Assembly (NCBI GenBank): GCA_016647705.1
Contig: CM028335.1
Location: forward strand, 6,774,579 to 6,838,578
Length of the DNA stretch: 64,000 nucleotides
From: Eucommia ulmoides
Taxonomy: Eukaryota; Streptophyta; Magnoliopsida; Garryales; Eucommiaceae
Direction: 5' to 3'
A program made the translations under genes and the position numbers. Positions 1 through 11,958 of the stretch are shown one piece after another. Position 1 is the first letter of the stretch. Each line of letters starts with the position of its first letter. The notes below the pieces were generated by a model. It saw only the letters and a list, made by a program, of their open reading frames with translations. It ran no database searches and had not been told where the DNA came from.

Positions 1-19
1 AAGAATTCAAACCCTCAAG

Positions 20-505
20 GGTCTCAAGTAGGGGAATCTCCTTTTTTTCCTACTTGTTTGTTCTATGTATAGAGCATCTATCCCACTTAATCAATGATAG
101 GACTGAAAAAGACAAATGGAAAGGGTATGTGTGGGTAAAAAGAGTCCCATAATGACACGCCCATTATTTGCAGATGATCTTATTCCGTGAGACGTGGGTT
201 ATAGCTCTCCTAATGAAATTTTGTGATGCACTTGATAAAATAAATAGACAAATTATGTTAAATTGGGAGACAATTTTCAAAACAAAGGACTTGAGAGGGC
301 TTGGGATCAAGAATGCAGGGCCTTCTTTTTTAATAGATTAAAAAATAATCTGGATAAAAGTTCTAATAATTGGATCCTGAAACCATATAGCTCATTTATA
401 TACAAAGATGTTTTAAAATCGAAAGATATTCTATCTATGGTTATCAAATTGAAAGTCAAAAATGGTTGCAAAATAAACCTTTTAAATGATGGTGATGCCA
501 CAATA
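20..505 (+). mobile_element. LINE (non-LTR retrotransposon) reverse transcriptase relic
   Basis: Reading the plus strand in shifting frames gives pieces typical of the C-terminal part of a plant LINE reverse transcriptase: LFVLCIEHLSHLIND at about 47-110, then RPLFADDL (the catalytic FADD box) near 155-182 in another frame, then KDLRGLGIKNAG near 284-320 and a tryptophan-rich tail to about 505. The frame changes at least twice and contains stops, so this is a dead 5'-truncated copy. The window starts inside it, so its true left end is unknown. The family assignment rests on the FADD box and the GLGIKN block; the clade cannot be resolved. Confidence 0.7.
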
Positions 506-665
506 TCCCTCTCTCTCTTTCACTCTCTCTTTCTCTAAAACCACATATGAATGGTCCGAGATAGAGATGGTGGTTGGACATGACTGTGAAGAAAAATTGG
601 AAGACGATGACGAAAAGAAGAATAAAAAAGAAAAAAAGAAAAAAAAAGAAGAAAAAAATATATTT
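505..665. repeat. CT tract followed by GAA/GA-rich low-complexity run
   Basis: A short CT microsatellite (507-535) is followed by an A/G-rich stretch (590-660). Open frames across it encode only Lys/Glu or Ser/Phe runs and are not credible genes. Confidence 0.6.
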
Positions 666-3600
666 TTATCTCTAAAATATAACATGTGCATCTCACTTGC
701 TAAAATCTATCCAAGTTAACTCCACTATTTAACAAAAAGGCTACATAAAAAATCGACAACGAAAATGAGGATCACATTAAAAAATAAATAAATTAGAAGG
801 TCACATAAAAAGCACGTGACAAAAGGAGGACGAAAAATATAATTTGTCCTAAAAATAAAGAAAAAAAAAACAAAATTTAAAAGAATAAACCACAAGTATA
901 ATAATTTTCCTCTAGAAAATACTAGGGATAGACACGTGCTTTTCACATGCGTATTAAAAATTTTATATTAATTATTTAATTTTTTTTTATCATAAATGAA
1001 ATATTATATAAATGTATCAAATAAAAAAAATAATAGGCACAAATTTGAACTCATAATTCATTTTTAATAGTTTTAGACTTCTAATATTACCTCAATTTTA
1101 ATTTTTCTTTTAATATATTAATAGTGTTTTGAATTCTGGTGGACATTATTATTTGTAAGTATGCACTTTATTTATAAATTAGAACCTGAAGAACTAAAGG
1201 AATTGAGTGAAAAATAAATAAATTAAATTCATTGTTTACTTCTTTTTCCTTCACTTAATAGTTCATCTTTTAGTGTCTTTAATTTTTTTTATGTTATATA
1301 TTTCAAATTTTTTTTTGCTGTATTATATCTCCGTTCGTCATTTTCAATTCGTAGGTGGTATTTTTCCTTTTTTGCTTTTGCTTTTTTTTTTTTTTTGTGT
1401 GTATTTTATTTTGATTTTATTGTTGTCTTTTTTTTGCTTGTTTTATATTATTTAATATATTCTTTGTTCTTTATATTCTATTTTTCATTAAAAATAAAAA
1501 TTATTTTTTATTTTTGTTTCTATTATATATTATGGACTACTAGAAAATAATAGTATTAAATATTAAGAGGTATAATGTAAGTGCAATCAAATTTAAATGT
1601 AAAATTTGTAATATTTTATTATTCAATATATGTTTTGTTTTGTTTTTTTGTTTTTTTTTTTTTTTCATTTATTTGTTTTTTTTATTTGTTTTTTTATTTA
1701 TTGTTTTTAATTTCTACTATAGATCACAAACTAATAGAAAATGAAAATAGTAAGAAGTGAAATGCAAGTACAACCAAATTTTAAGGGTAAAATCTATAAT
1801 ATTTTATTTAAAAATTAAGGTGAAGAATGTAATTTTAGGGGTCTATTTGTAGTTTTAAATAAAAATAAATAAAAATTGGGGTGGAAATGACAAAATGGAC
1901 AACATTAGGATTAGGGTATAGTTTGTACAATTAATAAGGGCTGATAAATGACCCAAGAGGACAAAAGTTAGCATGAATTAAGAAATTGCCATGAAGTAGT
2001 AAAATTACCATAGAGGACAAATCTGTAGAGAAGTAATGAAATTGTCACGCAAAGCAAGAATAAAATTATAAGAGAAACTATGAAAATGTCATCAATTAAG
2101 AACTCATTTGGTAACCGTTTCATATCCATCCCATGCTGTAGAATGGGAATGGAATAAAATTTTATTTTCTTTTTGAGAATAGAATCATATTTGGTAACGA
2201 TAATTTTTTTTTTTAATTTTAATAACAAAATCGTGTTTGATAATAATTTTATCCTAGAAATTAAAAATAAACTTTAAACCACAATCAAAAAATTATCAAA
2301 CAACCAAATCTTAAACCACAATTGAAATCCTAATCTAAAACTTGAAATCCTAATCTAAAACTTTACCGGTGCAAAGTGCAAAAATCTAAAAAAAGTCAAA
2401 AAGGACACGCTTTATAGCAAATCAACCGAATTTTAAGGAAAACTATCCAATCAACTTTAGTAATGGACATAGTTTGAATTGTCCATATAAAATATAATTT
2501 ATTAAATAGATTTAATTCAATGTTAAATAGCTTTAATTCATTGGAAAAAGAATGGACTGTTATCTATTTTTATTTTGGGACAATTAGCCAATAATTCAAA
2601 TTAGACCGATTAATCCATAATTTATTTTATTTTAGTTTTAAGTTGAGTGTAATCTCTTCATTATGTTTTACCTTGTGTGTTTACCCCCATGGTCAATGCT
2701 CCCTTATATTTCTAGTCAAATACTTTCATTTAAAGTTTGCATCTCCAGCAACTGGTGGCACCCTCCCTTGTTGCCTACCATCAGACCTTAGGCTTCCAGT
2801 TGCAAAGTTTGGCTGCTAGCCGCTGAAAATTTTGTTAGTTACATATAATTATTTTTTAATTACATAACTATTTCTTCAATGTATTTTTTAGTCACAGTGT
2901 ACTTTTTAATCACAATTTAATATATTTTTTAAGTTATATTTTTTAGTTGCATTCATTTGATTTTTTGGCCATTAACACTCGAAAAATTAGTTAAATGTAA
3001 CTAAAAATATAATAAAAAGATATTACTAAAAATTAGTTATGTAACTATAGCAAATCAATAAAAGCAAGTTCAACGATTGGTGGTGGCTAAAATCCAGCAC
3101 TCGGAGTTTGGTGGACAGCGATGGTGCGGGACAATTGACAACGCAAAACCCTAACTGAAAGATTCATTTGCATGAACTCTAATATATAAAATATTTATTT
3201 TGTTTTTAATTTTTTTAATCATTTTGATGTAATTTTTAGGATTTTTCATCCACTATCTTTTTTAATTTTTCTTACTTTTGATAGTTTTTATTATATTTAG
3301 GATAATGAAGAATTAAAAATTATATCTTTGTTAGGAGAATCTCATCAAATTTTAAGGCTTAAAAAGGAAAAAACAAATCATGATAGAGTCCCCTACACTT
3401 TTGAATAGTTGCTAATAGGTTACTAATAATTCAATTGTTTAAATTTAATCCCTGAAATTATTAATTGGTAGCATTCAATTCTCTCCGTTAAAACTTTGAT
3501 AAATTGAAATAGATAATATATGGTCACAAACTCAATAATTGAACATTATTCGAGGGGTTTAGGGATAATTTCACTCTCATATTACATTTACTAAACTGCT
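666..3600. other. gene-free AT-rich stretch
   Basis: No open frame longer than about 90 codons has a recognisable protein. T-rich runs dominate 1270-1730. About 2100-2250 contains TTTGGTAAC-type words like those at MITE ends, but no paired terminal repeat is visible. Two 90 bp direct repeats are listed separately. Confidence 0.6.
1535..1812 (+). repeat. pair of diverged ~90 bp direct repeats
   Basis: The segments at about 1535-1625 and 1725-1812 share the order ACTA(N)AGAAAAT, then AAG.GGTATAATG/AAGTGAAATG, then AAGT.CAA.CAAATTT, then GTAAAAT.T.TAATATTTTATT. They are separated by a T-rich run. This looks like a local tandem duplication of unknown origin. Confidence 0.5.
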
Positions 3601-3984
3601 CTCTGTTATTTTTGGGTCTTTCAATCAGTGGAGATCCAAAAAATTGATTGAGTAAAACGCCATACCAAACCCAAGTCCAAGAACAAATTCAACCAAATCG
3701 AAGAAGAAACAGATCGTTCGTTCAAGCAAGAAAACCCCAAATCGAAGAAGAAGGAGATTGTGTTATGTTTGCAAATCGCCGTTTGTGTTCGTGTTCGCAA
3801 TCGTCGTTTGTGTTCGTGTTTGCCATTTTAAATCGCAATCGTTCGCCGTTCTAAATAGGGTTCGATTTCATTTTTAGAAATCAATTTCGAAAAACGAAAT
3901 TGAACCCAAAACGAATTCGAACCCTGAATAGAAATTGAACCTCAAAACGAAATTGAACCTAAATCGATTTTGAACCACCAGCAG

Positions 3985-4110
3985 TAGAACGAAGAAGAGA
4001 TGAAGCAGCAGAAGAACGAAGAAAAGACGAAGCAGCAGAAGAACGCAGAAGAGGCAGAAGAACGAAGAAGAGACGAAGAACAGGCAGAAGAGCGAAGAAC
4101 AGTGATAGGA
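3985..4110 (+). repeat. GAA-rich minisatellite
   Basis: Imperfect repeats of a unit close to GAAGAACGAAGAAGAGACG with interspersed CAGCAG run through this stretch. The preceding 3600-3970 contains GTTCGTGTTCGC and GAAATTGAACC repeats. Small open frames here are repeat translations. Confidence 0.6.
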
Positions 4111-4789
4111 AGGATTTCACAACTTCAACCTCTCCCAAAGTTATTTTGAAATCCTTCCTTTCACCCCAAAAGGATTTGACAAATTCTTTTCTTAAAATCC
4201 TTCAACTCCCCAAACAAGGAATTTGCCAAAAGTGGATTTCGAAATCCCCTAACTAATTGAAATCACTCCTACAAATCCTTCATCCAAACACAACCTAGGA
4301 GTACAAATAAAAAAATTTAAAAATCAAGGGGGAAACTTGAATATCTCTTAGGTCTTGTATAGCTCCGCCATTGCTTTCAATAGTAATTTTGAACATACCA
4401 TTGTACCAAAATCGAGATAAGAAATGGCAAAAAATAAAAATAAAAAATAGCTGAGTGAAATTAATTAAATTTGTTTGGGTACATATGTTGGGAAATATGT
4501 TGGGAAAAGAGGTTGAACTTTAAATCTTCTATAAATAAGGTGAATTACAAACCTTGGGATAATGAAATTATTTTTACGCTCCCTTGCAATGATCATGTAT
4601 TGTGTGTCTAAATTCAAATTTAACTTATTAAGAAGTAAATATAGGACTTGATTTCAACAAATTGAAAGATTTAGGTATTCAAATGTGAGAATTAGAGGAC
4701 AGATCCTAACCATACAAAAACTTCAGGGGCCCATGGTGAAATTTATCCTCACACAACTTATCTTTAGTAGACAAGAAACAAGGGGAAAG

Positions 4790-5127
4790 TGCATTTTTGT
4801 TCCATTTGCGTTGCAGGTGCGCTGTTTTTACGTTTACACTCTCAATAAATTCAGATAAATATGAGAAGAGATGATATGTGAATTATGTTTTTTTTCTAAG
4901 AACAGAATTACGTTTGATAACAACTACTGTTCTCAAATTGTTTTCTTTAATTGATGATTTTGTATTATAAATAATTTTGGTAATTAATTTGTTTATAAAT
5001 AGGATTTTCTATTAAATAATTTTAATTTTTTAAAATTTAATATTTTTATATTTTTTAAAATTTTTAGTGGAATGTTATAAAAAATAAAATTCAATTGAAC
5101 ATATGTGACCGTATTTATGGTATTTTA

Positions 5128-5180
<53 letters not shown>

Positions 5181-5660
5181 TTTTGGAATGAAATTATTTA
5201 TGTACTTTTGTCGTGAATTTAATTGACCCGTCCTTAGAAAGTAGTTGTTTTCTTAAAAATTTGCAAGCTCTCAACAAATTTTCCTAAAAAAATGGAGTGA
5301 CAAGAATCAACAATTTTTCGTTTTTCAAATTCTTAAGAAATTCAGGAATCACTCTAAAAAATTTGGGATGGGATGCGAATGGAAATGTGTTTACCAAAAG
5401 AGTTTTAGTTCATCAATCCCAAAATTCTGGATATGGAAACAAAACCAGGTTGGTGCTTAAATAGATCTTGTCGTTTCATGGATGACACATTTGATCTTTT
5501 AAGTTATCAATGCGGTTAAAATGTGTTATTTGTGAAATTTTGAGAGACGAATATGTCATTTATGAAACATCAAGGTCCATTTAAAGACCGACCACTAACT
5601 TAAAGGACCAAAAGTGCACTTTTCCCGAGAAACAAAAGAGAAAATTTATCCTATTTCTAT
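4790..5660. repeat. segmental duplication, copy A (outer flank)
   Basis: This block matches 34,090-34,890 base by base over long stretches, for example ACTCTCAATAAATT, AAGAACAGAAT, CAAATTGTTTTC, and the end GTGCACTTTTCCCGAGA. It is noncoding. The main difference is a long AT microsatellite found only here. Confidence 0.8.
5130..5177. repeat. (AT)n microsatellite, ~23 units
   Basis: An uninterrupted AT dinucleotide run. The duplicate of this flank at about 34,385 lacks it, so it expanded (or was lost) after the duplication. Confidence 0.9.
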
Positions 5661-5794
5661 ATATTGTACTCCAAATTTAAATAATTCCTAGAATTATAAT
5701 AACTCCCCTGTCTATTTTCTATTAACCACAAATTTCCGATGACATGTACTAAATATTATATTAGTCACCACCTTTGACCAATTTTTTGTATAAA

Positions 5795-6460
5795 AGATAT
5801 AAATTCCCTTTGCTTATTTAATACGATTATATTTTTTATTCTTTCATTTTTTTTTAAAAAATTACTAATATCCCCATTTAAAAAAAAAAAAAAAAAATTA
5901 CTCCTAATTTTTTTTAACAATTACATTAACCCGCTACCTCTACCTCACCCACCGCCACTGTCGTCATTCCTCTTGTTTTTCATCTTCTTCTTTTTCACGA
6001 GAGTGTTGCCACCGCCACTAGCCTGAACAAAGGTAGACGGAGTGAGAGCGGCGCGAGACTAGAGGAATGCTGGGACGACGGCGATGACGCAGATGATAGT
6101 GATGAAAAGACTACAGGATCTAGGGTTTCAACCCTTTTTTTTTTTGTTAGAGAGAGAGAGGAAGCCGGAGAGGGAGGAGGATAAGGATGAAGACGAATAG
6201 CTAAAAAATATAATACGATTCCCAAAGTTTTTGAATGGTATAAAAATAGTTGCTAAACAATATTTTTATTTTGACGCAAAATTAAAAAAAAAAAAAAAAA
6301 AAAATGCCCTTAAATTAACGGTTGACTATGAGCTTTGATTATCAAAATTGGAATTTGGGTCAAATTGAACTCAATTTGAATAATAAGGGACCAAATGTGT
6401 CTAACATTAAATAGTGAGGACCAATTGAACGCAAATTTTATTTACAAGGGATAAAAAAAA
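5795..6460. repeat. segmental duplication, copy A (inner flank)
   Basis: Homologous to 35,250-35,560 and 36,640-37,320. Shared landmarks are TTCCCTTTGC.TATTTAATACG, GCCTGAACAAAGGTAGA and GATGAAAAGACTACAGGATC, followed by a T run and a GAGAGAG tract. A minus-strand open frame at 5995-6225 (Ser/Pro/Leu-rich) is not conserved in the other copies and is not called as a gene. Confidence 0.75.
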
Positions 6461-6769
6461 TCATTTTCCCAAAAATATACTAAAGTAACGTGCATGAATA
6501 TAATTAAAAATATAAGAATGTGATATTATAAACATTTAACTAAATGTGAGTAGAAAAATATATTAAAAATGTAATAAATATGCATGAATAAAACCAAATG
6601 TATGAATATAATTAAAACAAAACAAATAAAAGAATGTAAAAATAATAATAAGTAAACGTAAGTACAAAAATAACTTGATGAATGGGGAAAAAATGTAACT
6701 AAAAAGTCTAACAAAATATATCAAAAAATATATTGAAAATGAAACTTTAAAATGGAGGGTTTATACCTA

Positions 6770-7470
6770 TTACCTCCCCTCTATTTGTCCTTAAACTAAA
6801 TAACTCTCTTGTCATTTTATAAATATCAGCTAATTCCGTTGTCATTTTAGTCAATGACCACTTATCCTCTTTATGACATAAATATTCTTCTGTTATTTTA
6901 AAAATATTATATTTTTTATTTTTATAAAGATTCATTAATACCCCTTGTTTTTCAAATTATAATTTTTAATCTTAATTTTTAAAGTAATTATATTTACTTC
7001 ACCTCCACTTCCACCGCCACCGCCCACCACCACCGCCATCGCCGGAGAGAGAGAGAGGTTGGTGGTGGGGAGAAAGAGGGGGAAGAGGAAGTTTTTTTTT
7101 TTTTCTTTTTATAAAAGGATAAAAAACTATATATATATATTTTTTAATTGGGGATATTAATATATATAGAAAATAAAAGATGAAAATATAATGGACAGTG
7201 GTGGAGGGCAGTGGGTGGTGGCTATGGGCGGTTATGGTAGGGTGAGAATTAAATATAATTATTTAAAAAGTTAAGGATAAAAATTTTAAGTTTAAAAATA
7301 AGGATGTGTTAATGAATTTTTATAAAAATAAAAAAATATATTTTTTTTTAAAAATAACAAAAGGGTATTTATGTCATAAATGAGGTAAGTGGTCAGTGGC
7401 CAAAATGATAAGAGGACTGATTGTTATTTAAAAAATGACAGAAAAGATATCTAGTTCAAGGCCAAAAAAC
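6770..7470. mobile_element. fold-back (MITE-like) element with ~260 bp inverted arms
   Basis: The left arm (about 6780-7045) and right arm (about 7200-7465) are reverse complements with mismatches: TTTATGACATAAATA with TATTTATGTCATAAA, and CTCTTGTCATTTTATAAATA with the complementary run near 7415-7440. The loop holds CACCGCCACCGCC, GA and T/AT tracts. A version with a shortened right arm sits at 37,660-38,215, so the element predates the A/B duplication. No transposase is encoded. The superfamily is unresolved and no clear target duplication was found. Confidence 0.6.
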
Positions 7471-7861
7471 AATGTCATTGATATAAATGCTTAAAATGTA
7501 TTAAAAAAACAAGCTAAAAGGTAACAAAACAATGCACAAAAAATGCGACTAAAGTACACTATCAATATAACTGAATATTGCAATAAAAAATAGATACATT
7601 TAACTTAAAATTTTCCAACAACCAGCCGCCAAACCTCCAGCCACTGGTGGTTAGAGGTCCAGCAATGGGTGGCGGCGGTGGGTGATAGAAATTCTAATGA
7701 GAACATTTATCTAGAAATAAGAGAACAAAAACACAAGATAAAACATATTGATGTCTAACTTAAAGTGACTTATGGTAAATTATGATTAAACCACCGAATA
7801 AATTATAATCATCCCTAAAAATTCATTTATTTTCGATTTTTCTGTTTTATTTATCTCATTC
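7471..7861. other. gene-free flank and 3' region of TNL A, with empty target site
   Basis: This is the 3' flank of TNL A, also present in copy B at 38,215-38,345 plus 46,437-46,690. It contains the unoccupied CATTT (7597-7601) that in copy B was duplicated by insertion of element 2. The last ~65 bp also match copy C from about 51,689. Confidence 0.7.
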
Positions 7862-8391
7862 TCAATAGTCTTGTATAATTGGCCGCCATTCCAAGTGGTA
7901 ACCAAGGAATATATCCTTGTCGCGGTCCGCCACCACTGCGTTATCATTATCATCGTAGTTCGACTTGTATTCCAAATGAACTCCACACTTTCTCACCTCC
8001 AAAACAGAAGTTACCCCCACATGAACCTCCACAATTTCTTTACCGCCTTCAAGCGGAAACCTAAAATAGCTCCGCGGAACATAACTCACCCATGAGTGCT
8101 CTTCGTGGGTGATCTGTGTCCAAGACGACGGCCAAAGAAGTCCCTCCACACCGTTGGTGGTGTCCCGGATCGTAGCCGCTGGAGCGCCGGTGGTACCGCC
8201 TTCAATGTCAGAAGATTCTTCCTTAGCCGCATAAACCACCCAAAGAGTCATTCCGATGAATTTGAAATCAAGAGCTAATGGTGCCTGTAAACACATTGAG
8301 GATCCTGTTGTCTGGTACTCGAACCAATCCGGAATGTCTCTCCTTGGAAAATAGATGTTGAATTCGATATATTCAGACTGACCCTGTAACA
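7862..8391 (-). pseudogene. TNL A exon 6: post-LRR C-JID domain
   Basis: This 176-codon exon is fully open. It contains the hallmarks of the C-terminal jelly-roll/Ig-like domain of TNL receptors: IPDWFEYQTTGSSM near the start, the hydrophobic WVVYAAKEE strand, SWVSYVPRSYF, and VRKCGVHLEYK near the end, followed by a stop after PIIQDY. In characterised TNLs this domain binds the pathogen effector. The acceptor is TTTTTCAG. It is the best preserved exon in the window, but nothing upstream can supply a full protein. Confidence 0.85.
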
Positions 8392-8544
8392 CTGAAAAAT
8401 CAATGTCCTACCATGAAGTAATAGATGGGGACGAGATCAAGGATGGGGATAATGTTCCCATCAACCAAATGAATTGAGAGAGAGAGAGAGAGAGACAGAC
8501 AGAGATAGAGAGACCAACCACAAAGATAGTATCCGTCAAAGTAC

Positions 8545-8976
8545 CGGCAACATCATTACAGCTTTCCATGTGAATATCCGTGAAAGATTTAATGTTGTTC
8601 AAGCCCTGAATCTCAGACAAACTAGTCTAGTTGTCGAGGTACAGACACCGCGGAATATTCATCGGATTGGGCTCGATCACTAGTTTCTCAAGTGAAGTGT
8701 TGTCTTGTAAATGTAAACTACCCAGATTAGGAGGGAGCTGAGTCAGTGACAACAGATTCTTGCAGTCATTTAGCCACAGAATATCAAGGTTCGACATTTC
8801 CTTTATGCTCGATGGCAGGATACAGAACTTGTTTTCAGACAAGTCCATCGCGTCCAGTGATGATAAACTCCCCAAATCGTCCGGGATGTCTCCTTCGTGC
8901 AAATTGCACCCCTTGAGCTTCAAGTATGTCAATGACCGCAAACCTGCTACCGAAGGCGGCAAGAATCTGCTTGAAC
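8545..8976 (-). pseudogene. TNL A exon 5: terminal LRRs
   Basis: Joined in phase to exon 4 as G|GSSRFLPPSVAGL. Contains LTYLKLKGCNLHEGDIP, LSSLDAMDLSENKF, LDILWLNDCKNL and LGSLHLQDNTSLEKL. A TAG at 8627-8629 replaces the cysteine codon kept in copy C (LANCTSLSEI). The probable donor is the GT after GTTGCCG at 8545. The downstream intron (8392-8544) holds a GA microsatellite at 8476-8495. Confidence 0.75.
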
Positions 8977-9213
8977 CTGTTACAGATATATACATATAAC
9001 AAGTATAATCAAATAGCGCTTGGAGGCAGGTAATCGCTATCTTTAAAGTGATATTTGCCCACATTCGTTTTTAGCATACAACCAAGTCTTGAAAGTGATA
9101 TATGGCCATTTTGGAGATTTTCCAGCCATTCTTTTGAGTTTTTCTGTAGAGAAAAGTGATTCGCGAATTCAAAGTGTTTTTGGTACCCCTAAGAAGTAAG
9201 AAGTTACAGTTTC

Positions 9214-11171
9214 TGTTGAATCTCACATGTTACTTCATTTGAGTAATATATAAGTCTAGGGAAATATCTTCTCTCAAAGCTACCCCCATTGCATTTTTCC
9301 ATAGTATTAGAGTCATGCCTTTATTTAATGTTGAATTCTACATCCCATAAGGCCAATTGTCTAATGCCCTTGCCCCCCAAATTTCCGTTTGCAATAATTT
9401 GGTAATGTCCACCTTGGGTATGAGGAGAGGTGTCAACTCCCACATCACTTGTATTACCTTATCCTGAGCTATATATAAGTGTCAGGAAATTTTTGAATCC
9501 CACATTGCGTGTGTTTCGTGATCTTGAGCTATAAATAAAACCTAGGGTAGTTGTCATCTTATAAGGCTTCTTTTGAGAGTGAATTAGGTCCATTAAATTT
9601 TGACATGGTATCGGAGCCAAAACTCTTGTTTGATATGGAGTGTGATGAATTCTACATTGATATTGGGTTCCCTGATATCCGTTCGCAGTGGTTTGTCAAA
9701 AGTCCACCCTCTGCGTAAGGGACATGTTGAATCCCACATCGATGTTGTGTCCTTCCTCCGATATCTATTCGTAGTGGTTTGTCAAAATTCACCCTGCGCG
9801 TGAGGGGCGTGTTTAATCTCATATCGCTTGTGTTACTTGATCCTAAATTATATATAAAGTCAAGGGCAATTATCATTTTATAAGGTATCTTTTGAGAGTG
9901 AGTTAGTTCCATTGAATTTCTACAGAAATCCTCTTCTCTAGAGACGCCTTTTGAAAGTGAATTAGGCTTATCGGATTTCTACAATTTTTATAGAGGCGTA
10001 TTTTCTTGATAATTGCAACCCTAAAAAGGTTGCAACTCCTGAAGATTGCAACCTTTAAATTGAAGACTTATAATTCTAGGATGATGACAATTAAAATAAC
10101 CATCATTATAAATTTTCAAAAAATTAAACAAAAAATTAATTGAAATAACATCTAGTGCATCTTGCCTAAGTGCCACCATCTAAGCACCCTCCAGCTCACC
10201 CCACGTGCTTGTGAGTTTCAAGTATCATGCCTTTGTTTTTGTATGGAATGAGCGTACCTTAACAGTCTGTATGGATTAAGCGAAAAAAGGGAGAAGAAAG
10301 AGAAGGAAACTAGCTTGCATGTTTGGATAGAGGGGAATGGAAGGCAAGGAAGGAAGATTTGGAAGGAAACTATTTACTCTCTCGTTTCAATCTTTCTTTA
10401 ATTTTACTATTTTATCCTTATTTAATATATTTTATTAATATCTATTGAATCCACATAGCTTGTGCTACTTGATCTTGAGCTACATATAAAGTCCAGCACA
10501 ATCCTCCTCTTACAAGACATCTTTCGAGAGTGAATTAGGACCATTAGGTGCCTACATGGTATAAAGGTCAGGCCTGTTGTTTGATGTTGTATGTGTTGAA
10601 TTTCACATCAATTTGGGACTCCCGATATTCGTTCGCAGTGGTTTATCAAAGTGCAGCATGAGGAGATGTGTTGAATCCCACATCAATGTTGGATCCCCTG
10701 ATATCCATTTGCAGTAGTTTGACAAAGTCAACCATGCGCATGAGAGGGCGTGTTGAATCTCACATCACTTGTATTACTTGATCATGAGATATAGATAGAG
10801 CCTAATTCAATCCTCATATTTGAAAGTGAGTTAGACCCATTGAGTTTTTACATAGCGTCAGAGCCAGTCTTTTTGCTTAATGTCGGGTGTGTTGATACCC
10901 ATATCAATATTGGACTCCGATATCTGTTTGCAGTGGTTTGTCAAAGTTAACCTTGCGCGTGAAGTGACAAGTTGAATCCCACATTGTGTTAGCCCCCTTA
11001 ATAACCGTTCGCAGTAGTTTGACAAAGTCCACCGTGGCATTAGGGGACGTGTTGAATCCCACATCGCTTATGTTACCTGATCCTGAGCTATATACAAAAT
11101 CTAGATAAATTCTTCTCTTACAAGGTGTCTTTATAGAGTGAGTGAGGCCCATTAGATTTCAATCTCCTACA
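9214..11171 (+). mobile_element. TRIM retrotransposon array in the TNL A intron
   Basis: At least five diverged LTR-like units start with TGTTGAATCYCACAT and end near TTTCTACA, with a TATATAAAGTC TATA-like motif and a GAGAGTGAATTAGG block inside. Several are followed by a tRNA-iMet type primer-binding site: 9302-9314, TGGTATCGGAGCC at 9606-9618, a degenerate one near 10,557, and 10,853-10,865. Internal pieces share CGTTCGCAGTGGTTTGTCAAAG and end in a purine-rich GAGGGGCG. There is no coding capacity, as expected for terminal-repeat retrotransposons in miniature. The tandem order LTR-internal-LTR-internal suggests repeated recombination between copies. Confidence 0.75.
9606..9618 (+). other. 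TRIM primer-binding site (tRNA-iMet type)
   Basis: TGGTATCGGAGCC differs by one base from the initiator-Met PBS consensus TGGTATCAGAGCC and directly follows an LTR end. Confidence 0.75.
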
Positions 11172-11412
11172 TGTGGGTATGTGTGTACGAAGGGTATAGT
11201 AGTCATATTATATAATAAAGAAAGGATTCTTCCTCTTCATCCAAACATAAGAAAGGAAAGACAATTCCCCTCCCCTCCCCTCACTTTCCTTCATTCCCTC
11301 CAAACTGACCGCAAAGTGTTAGTGTCAAGCTATATAGATATCAACAAAGTTTTCTCACTTTATAGAGTAGGATAGGCACTCCTTTATATTACAAACTAAA
11401 ATTCAATTGTAC

Positions 11413-11874
11413 CTGTGTTTCTTCTGGGCGACATCCAAGAGAAAATGAATGGGAGGCAAAATCTGGGGGAAAATTTCTTGTTGCAGCCTTGCAGCGATAA
11501 GCTAGTAAGGTTCTTCAGTAAAGCAACAGAGAATGGTAGTTTTTTAATCTCGGTTCCATTTGCGAGAATCTCCGTTAAAGCTTCCATGTCTCCCAGGTTC
11601 TCAGGCAGCATCTGTAGATTAAAGCAGCCCGAGAGGTTGAGAAATTTAAGGGGCTTTAGCCTACAAATGGTGCCAGGGATGTCCTAAGGTTCTTGCAGTC
11701 TTCCAAATTCAAGTGGAGGAGGCTCTCCATAAGCCCGATTGATGGGTGGATTTCAAACAAACTTGTACAGCCGTGAAGCAACAATGTCTCCAACTTTGGT
11801 GCTCTACCAAAGTTGGGGGTGTCTGTTAGGATTTCACAGTGGTTGAGATCTAGTATCTCTAGATTTTTCAGGAA
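11413..11874 (-). pseudogene. TNL A exon 4: leucine-rich repeats
   Basis: Preceded by a TTTGTTTCAACAG acceptor. It encodes FLKNLEILDLNHC, then LETLLLHGCTSLFEIHPSIG, LLHLNLEDCKNL, and after a one-base loss near 11,695 (AGGACATC where copy C has AGGGACATC) MLPENLGDMEALTEIL and KNLTSLSLQGC. These are canonical TNL LRR units of 23-24 residues. It ends at SPRRNT with a GTACAA donor. Confidence 0.8.
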
Positions 11875-11958
11875 CTGTTGAAACAAATAAAGAGAACAAT
11901 AGAATTAGAGTTCTTAAGTTTGACATACTGTGGTAATTTTTAGGTACTGTTCATATAC

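Larger units (their letters stand above)
8977..11412 (-). other. TNL A intron 4, enlarged by insertions
   Basis: Bounded by GT at 11,412/11,411 and AG at 8,978/8,977. The equivalent intron in copy C (52,866-53,082) is only about 220 bp. The extra DNA is mostly the TRIM array at 9,214-11,171 plus a short gene-free piece at about 9,990-10,440. Copy B keeps the beginning of the same TRIM in the same place. Confidence 0.75.

Noticed and set aside
3648-3854. 68-codon frame after an ATG-like start
   Set aside because: Repetitive GTTCG and GAAGAA words produce it; no domain or conserved copy.
4086-4290. Possible MITE end with TCCAAACACAACC
   Set aside because: No complementary left terminus or target duplication could be found.
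5995-6225. 76-codon minus-strand frame
   Set aside because: Duplicates at 35,400-35,520 and 36,880-37,070 do not keep the frame open.
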